From Bacillota bacterium (lineage in GTDB: Bacteria; Bacillota_I; Bacilli_A; RF39; UBA660): a DNA stretch of 64,000 nt. This document shows, one piece after another, positions 60,442 through 64,000 of this stretch. The DNA is taken from NCBI GenBank assembly GCA_015059485.1, contig SVAH01000001.1, forward strand, positions 1-64,000. The letters run 5' to 3'. How positions within the stretch are numbered: position 1 is the first letter of the stretch; each line of letters starts with the position of its first letter. The notes under the pieces are model-generated. The model was given only the letters and a program-made list of their open reading frames with translations. It had not been told where the DNA came from and ran no database searches. The translations under genes were made by a program, and so were the position numbers.

Positions 60442-61002
60442 ATGTCAAATATATATTTAAAGTTTCCAACAATAGATGATAAGGAAAAGTGGATTGAATA
60501 TTTAAAGGAATATCGTTTAGATAATCCTAAAGCTAAACCTTTAAGTTGTACTGAGGATATTAATTATGAGGAATGGCTTAATAAAATAACAAAAGAACAT
60601 AATGGTATAGATTTGGAAGAAGGTAGGGTACCATCATCTGTTTATTTTTTAATGAATGATGATAGAATTGTTGGTAATCTATCAATAAGACATAATATTG
60701 ATAATGAATTTCTTTCACGTATTGGTGGTCATATAGGATATGGCGTAAGGCCTAGTGAAAGAAGAAAAGGTTATGCTACAATAATGCTTAATTTAGCACT
60801 TGAAAAGTGTGATGAATTAGGATTAGAAAATGTACTTGTAACATGCAAAGAAGATAATATTGGTTCAGCTAAAACAATTGAAAATAATTGTGGTGTTTTA
60901 AAAGAAGTAATATTTGATTCACAAGAAAATTGTAAATTTAAAAAATATTGGATAAATATAAAAGAAGCATTGATTAAAAAAGAAGAAATCAGAAGGAGGT
61001 AA
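60442..61002 (+). CDS. Cassette gene 8: GNAT N-acetyltransferase
   Basis: 186 residues from ATG 60442 (GAGGTG upstream). NIYLKFPTIDDKEKWIEYLKEY at the start, NDDRIVGNLSIRHNIDNEF, then GGHIGYGVRPSERRKGYATIMLNLAL (about 96-121) with the R-R-K-G-Y-A cofactor loop, and CKEDNIGSAKTIENNCGVL before a terminal strand. It is a standard GNAT close to the group that acts on small molecules. It ends RRR at its own stop, which lies in the GGAGG of the next short frame. Confidence 0.9.
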   Translation: MSNIYLKFPTIDDKEKWIEYLKEYRLDNPKAKPLSCTEDINYEEWLNKITKEHNGIDLEEGRVPSSVYFLMNDDRIVGNLSIRHNIDNEFLSRIGGHIGYGVRPSERRKGYATIMLNLALEKCDELGLENVLVTCKEDNIGSAKTIENNCGVLKEVIFDSQENCKFKKYWINIKEALIKKEEIRRR

Positions 61003-61252
61003 TACTTATGAATAATGAAGAAAAAAATTTCCAAAAAACGAACATTAACTGGTTGATAACAATTTAGTCAAGACCAACTCCAAACAGTTATAAAATAAGG
61101 AAAAGCTCAAAAGCAGATCTTGCTTGTTTTATATAAAAATATGTTAAAATAGATAAATATTGATAAAGTATTAGTGAATTTAGACAAAAATTGTTTAGAA
61201 ATTGATATGGTGAGAACGGATAGTCAAGACCAGATGGAAGGAGAAGAAAACA
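60991..61252 (+). repeat. Array junction 8 (long form, spacer class I, divergent short frame)
   Basis: Short frame 61008-61067, MNNEEKNFQKTNINWLITI, longer and with different codons for KTNIN (ACG AAC ATT instead of ACT AAT ATA). Site A AGTCAAGACCA (61066-61076), site B AGTCAAGACCA (61222-61232), identical. Class I spacer with GATCTTGCTT, 19 nt, TAAAAT. AAGGAGAAG precedes gene 9. Confidence 0.87.
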
Positions 61253-61801
61253 ATGATTAAAGTTATAGCTTTTGATATGGTTGGCGTGTTAGTTAAAGAA
61301 AAGGCTAAAGCTCTAAATGATATTGAAGATAAAATAGAAAGAAAATTTGGTGATATTTTATCTGATCAAGATTTCATTAACGAATGTATGCCTATTATTA
61401 AAGATGAAAATATTATAATTAATACTGCAAAGGATATATGCAATAAATTATATGAGATAAAAGACTATAATATTTTTAAAAATATAAAAAAAATGTATCC
61501 AAATATTAAAATATGTATAGCAACTAATCATGTATCTTATATAAACGAATTTATTAGTAATAATATGGATATAAGTAATGTGGATAATATATTTATATCT
61601 GCAGAAATAAACAAGGTAAAACCTAACAAAGATTTTTTTCTTTATATATTAAATCATTATAATATAAATCCTAGTGAATTATTATTCCTAGATGATAGTG
61701 ATAGAAATATTATAGGGGCATCTAACTTAGGCATTAATTCTATTAAAGTCAATAAAGAAACTAGCATGCTAACCGAAATAGAAAATATTATTAAAAAGTA
61801 G
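61253..61801 (+). CDS. Cassette gene 9: HAD-superfamily hydrolase
   Basis: 182 residues. Motif I IAFDMVGVLVKE keeps the nucleophile Asp but has Val where the general acid/base Asp (DxD) is usual, as in some YihX-like members with a changed second position. Motif II CIATNH, motif III Lys in NKVKPNKDFF, motif IV FLDDSDRNIIGA. A helical cap lies between residues 18 and 85. Probably a phosphatase or phosphatase-like protein; the altered motif I may reduce activity. Confidence 0.88.
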   Translation: MIKVIAFDMVGVLVKEKAKALNDIEDKIERKFGDILSDQDFINECMPIIKDENIIINTAKDICNKLYEIKDYNIFKNIKKMYPNIKICIATNHVSYINEFISNNMDISNVDNIFISAEINKVKPNKDFFLYILNHYNINPSELLFLDDSDRNIIGASNLGINSIKVNKETSMLTEIENIIKK

Positions 61802-62031
61802 GTGAAAAATCATGAATAATGAAAATAAAACTAATATAAATTGGTTGGTGTTTATTTAGTCTAGCCATTCGTGAAACTCCTATAAAATAAAGGTAAAATG
61901 AATATTTAGTAATTACATATTTTAATAAATAATTACTAAAAAATATTAAAAATAGATAAAAAATAACAAAAATAGTAAAGTATTTGATACTTGGTGTTTA
62001 CAGTCTAACTTTTGATAAAAGAGGTGAAATA
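61802..62031 (+). repeat. Array junction 9 (long form, spacer class II)
   Basis: Short frame 61812-61859, MNNENKTNINWLVFI. Site A AGTCTAGCC (61858-61866) with TTGGTGTTTATTT before it; site B AGTCTAAC (62002-62009) preceded by TTGGTGTTTAC, so the pair agrees over most of its length. Class II spacer nearly identical to junction 4, with AACTCCTATAAAATAAAGG, TTACAT and AAGTAT/ATACTT. Confidence 0.85.
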
Positions 62032-62637
62032 ATGAAAGATTATTTTAAAGAAGATGAATATTGGAAAGAACATATTAATAAAGCTTTAGAAGAAGATTTA
62101 TGGATTAATAGTTATAAAGATTGTTTAAATGGTGGTCTTTGTCTAGATTTGGGTTGTGGAATAGGTCAATTTTCTAAATGGTTTATGGAAAATGGTTATG
62201 AAGTTATTTCATCTGATATTTCTAAAATTGCTTTAGAAAAAGTTAAAGAATTTAATAGTAATGTAGTTAATGTAGATATGAGAGAAAAACTACCATTTGA
62301 AGATAATAAGTTTGATGTAGTTTTTGCTAATTTATCTATTCATTATTTTTCTGATTCTGACACTAAAAGTTTAATGAATGAAATTAAAAGAATATTAAAA
62401 AAAGATGGTTTATTTATAGGTAGTGTTAATGGTATTCAGGGATTAGAAAAAATAAAAGAAACAGCAAAAAAATTAGATTATCATTACTATTATAATAAAG
62501 ATAAATATATAAGATTATTTGATGTAGAAGATGTAAAAAAATATTTAAATATATTTGATATAATAAAAATAGATGAAAGAGAAACTGTAAGATTTGATCA
62601 TAAGAAAAATTATATAATTTTTATAGCAAAAAAGTAG
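62032..62637 (+). CDS. Cassette gene 10: class I SAM-dependent methyltransferase
   Basis: 201 residues from ATG 62032 (GAGGTG upstream; the frame extended to 61984 runs through site B). Motif I LCLDLGCGIGQFSKWF (about 42-57), motif post-I EVISSDIS, motif II FDVVFANLSIHYFSD, motif III LKKDGLFIGSVNG. This is the methyltransferase 11/25 fold; the substrate could be a small molecule or protein. Small size suits a single-domain enzyme without a specificity domain. Confidence 0.9.
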   Translation: MKDYFKEDEYWKEHINKALEEDLWINSYKDCLNGGLCLDLGCGIGQFSKWFMENGYEVISSDISKIALEKVKEFNSNVVNVDMREKLPFEDNKFDVVFANLSIHYFSDSDTKSLMNEIKRILKKDGLFIGSVNGIQGLEKIKETAKKLDYHYYYNKDKYIRLFDVEDVKKYLNIFDIIKIDERETVRFDHKKNYIIFIAKK

Positions 62638-62879
62638 GTGAAAAAGTATGAATAATGAAGAAAAAAACTTACAAAAAACAAACATTAACTGGTTGATATT
62701 GATTTAGTCTAGCCATTCATTAAACTCCTATAAAATAAGGAAAAACAAGTATATGCTTGTTACATATTTAAATATAAATATATAAAATGATAATAAAAAT
62801 AACTAAAAAAGTATCAAAAATATCATAGTATTTTATACTTGGTATTGACGGTTAAACTATTATAAAAAGAGGTGCAAAT
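62638..62879 (+). repeat. Array junction 10 (long form, spacer class II, divergent short frame)
   Basis: Short frame 62648-62707, MNNEEKNLQKTNINWLILI, again the longer variant (compare junction 8). Site A AGTCTAGCC (62706-62714), site B GGTTAAACT (62850-62858), with the same left-half agreement as junction 6. Spacer with TTACAT-17-TAAAAT promoter and AAGTAT...ATACTT hairpin. Confidence 0.85.
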
Positions 62880-63422
62880 ATGGATAATACAAAAACTTTA
62901 GAAACAGAAAGATTAATACTTAGAAAATTTACTATTGAAGATGCAGAAGGAATGTTTAATAATTGGGCAACTGATTCAGAAACAAATAAATTCTTATCAT
63001 GGCCGCTTCATAATAATGTGGATGAAACAAGGACAGTTATTAGCAAATGGATATCAAATTATGAAAATGGTTCATATAACTGGATTGTTGAAACTAAAGA
63101 TACACGTGAAGTAATTGGAAGTATTTGTGAAGAAGGTAAAAGTGTTAAACACAAAACAATTTCATTAGGATATTGTTATGGTTCTAAATATTGGAATAAA
63201 GGATATGCATCAGAAGTGTTAAGAAGAGTAATTGAATATCTACTAACTGAACAAGATTTTTATTTAGTTGAAGCAAATCATAGATCTTCAAATCCAGCAA
63301 GTGGTAGAGTTATGGAAAAAGCTGGTATGAAATATGATGGAACACTAAGAGAAAGAAGAATAAATCCTGATGGAACACGTGCTGATATGATTTATTATTC
63401 TATTACTAAAAATGAATTATAA
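62880..63422 (+). CDS. Cassette gene 11: GNAT acetyltransferase of the RimJ/RimL type
   Basis: 180 residues. LETERLILRKFTIEDAEGMFNNWATD is the RimJ/RimL start, followed by WIVETKDTREVIGSICEEG, SLGYCYGSKYWNKGYASEVLRRVIEYL (about 99-125, with K-G-Y-A cofactor loop) and HRSSNPASGRVMEKAGMKYDGTLRERR. In this branch substrates include ribosomal protein N-termini and small molecules. Its own promoter lies in junction 10. Confidence 0.93.
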   Translation: MDNTKTLETERLILRKFTIEDAEGMFNNWATDSETNKFLSWPLHNNVDETRTVISKWISNYENGSYNWIVETKDTREVIGSICEEGKSVKHKTISLGYCYGSKYWNKGYASEVLRRVIEYLLTEQDFYLVEANHRSSNPASGRVMEKAGMKYDGTLRERRINPDGTRADMIYYSITKNEL

Positions 63423-63678
63423 TTAAAGGAGATGACTCTCATGAATGAAAATAAAACTAATATAAATTGGTTGATTACGATTTATCCAAGAATAGGAGAA
63501 AACCTAGGTAAAATAAGGAACTGTGAGAGTTAACATCTTGCATGCTTAACTTAAAAATATGATAAAATATAAAAAAATTAACAAAAAATGACTATTTTTA
63601 ATGCAAAATAGTAGAGGAATTAGTAAGGTAATTACGCCACCTAATAATACGAAATAATTTGAACACAGAGGTGATAGT
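63423..63678 (+). repeat. Array junction 11 (long form, spacer class I)
   Basis: Short frame 63441-63533, MNENKTNINWLITIYPRI and on to 30 residues, preceded by AAAGGAGATGACTCTC. Site A contains TTGATTACGATTTATCC; site B GTAATTACGCCACCTAATA (about 63628-63646), matched in the left part. Spacer: ATCTTGCAT, 19 nt, TAAAAT and AAATGACTATTT. GAGGTG leads into gene 12. Confidence 0.82.
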
Positions 63679-64000
63679 ATGTATGGAGCTATAGTTGGAG
63701 ATTTAGCGGGTAGTATATATGAATTTGATCAATTAAAAAAAATTCATAGAGTACAAATGAATAATTTAATTGAAGATAATGCTTTCTATAGTGATGATAC
63801 TATTTTAACTATTGCTACACTGGATGCGATACTTAATAATAAAGATTATGATTATTATTTACGAAAATACATACAAGAATATAGTGAGTATAAACCTGAT
63901 TTTAATCCGTATTTTAAATCATCTTTTTCACCTAACTTGATAAAGTGGAGTAAATCAAATGCAATTGGTAATAGTCATGGTAATGGAACTATGATGAGAA
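63679..64000 (+). CDS. Cassette gene 12: ADP-ribosylglycohydrolase, cut by the window edge
   Basis: 107 codons visible, no stop before position 64000. MYGAIVGDLAGSIYEF is the first conserved block of the DraG/ARH family. AFYSDDTILTIATLDAILN supplies the metal-binding S/T-D-D motif, and GNSHGNGTMMR is the next family block. It would remove ADP-ribose from proteins, nucleic acid or small molecules. The usual length is about 250-300 residues, so more than half is missing. Next to many acetyltransferases it fits a stress or modification-reversal cargo. Confidence 0.92.
   Translation, partial: MYGAIVGDLAGSIYEFDQLKKIHRVQMNNLIEDNAFYSDDTILTIATLDAILNNKDYDYYLRKYIQEYSEYKPDFNPYFKSSFSPNLIKWSKSNAIGNSHGNGTMMR

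Noticed and set aside
55997-63533. The short frames as independent antimicrobial or signalling peptides.
   Set aside because: Only the first 10-11 residues are conserved and the endings differ in sequence and length. This fits a truncated gene start better than a functional peptide.
56500-63680. Junctions as classical integron attC sites (GTCTAAC and GTTAAAC match the R''/R' core consensus).
   Set aside because: The two core-like words are direct, not inverted, and lie 120-160 bp apart with a promoter between them. There is no attC-type long imperfect palindrome and no IntI in view.
55997-63680. A CRISPR-like array, because of regularly spaced repeats.
   Set aside because: The repeats are separated by complete genes of 250-680 bp, the repeat units are 80-260 bp, and no cas genes are present.
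1-64000. Mycoplasma-type code with TGA as Trp, suggested by the low GC content.
   Set aside because: TGA ends many well-supported genes (for example prpC and the 49633 metallophosphoesterase) and Trp is encoded by TGG throughout.

Overview
The window is a low-GC chromosome segment (roughly a quarter G+C by eye) from an anaerobic Bacillota bacterium, probably an uncultured gut member of the Bacilli or Clostridia. The grounds are a T-box riboswitch, a CotE-type spore coat protein, AddAB instead of RecBCD, a PrkC/PrpC signalling pair, a class III (oxygen-sensitive) ribonucleotide reductase and Gram-positive-type lipoproteins. TGA is used as a stop, so the code is the standard bacterial one and not the mycoplasma one.

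Positions 1-40600 are mostly core genome. In order: tRNA-Ser, a ZnuA-like lipoprotein and yidD; a helicase-associated-repeat protein; a ZIP metal transporter and a CRP/FNR regulator with a palindromic operator facing nrdD-nrdG-dut; a COG2509 flavoprotein; a phosphohexomutase; a T-box-controlled unit ending in a eukaryotic-like ileS; pfkB and smr; two poorly characterised genes, one with transglutaminase-like Cys-His-Asp landmarks; HIT and cotE; the operon rlmN-prpC-prkC-rsgA-rpe; a VanY-type peptidase; gltX flanked by tRNA-Gln(CUG) and tRNA-Glu(CUC); a MATE transporter fused to a cytidylate-kinase-like domain; a DUF1846 protein; two lipoproteins; a polysaccharide deacetylase; and an ABC exporter.

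Positions 40600-55750 start with an accessory patch: a candidate type I toxin-antitoxin locus (26-residue hydrophobic peptide plus a divergent antisense RNA), then a secreted protein whose promoter carries nine consecutive G residues between the -35 and -10 boxes, which looks like a phase-variation switch. After this come a tandem-GNAT gene, addB-addA, small genes, a metallophosphoesterase, an ABC-2 transporter, a membrane protein, an SGNH esterase and a lipoprotein.

Positions 55800-64000 (and beyond the right edge) hold the most unusual structure: an array of at least twelve single-gene cassettes. Cargo includes three GNAT acetyltransferases, a HAD phosphatase, a methyltransferase, an ADP-ribosylglycohydrolase, a DUF3841 protein, a small membrane protein and several unknowns. 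Every cargo gene is followed by the same short coding start (MNENKTNINWL or a variant) with its own ribosome binding site. Then comes a ~25 bp word (site A), usually a 150-190 bp promoter-bearing spacer, a second copy of the same word (site B), and the next ribosome binding site and gene. A and B resemble each other within most junctions but differ between junctions. The conserved start MN..KTNINW resembles the N-terminus of the ribosome-assembly GTPase RbgA/YlqF (M..INW[FY]PGHM). My working model is that the cassettes insert after codon ~10 of rbgA, and that each brings a promoter, one cargo gene and a replacement rbgA 5' end. No recombinase lies in the window. The model predicts an intact rbgA, and possibly the recombinase, to the right of position 64000.
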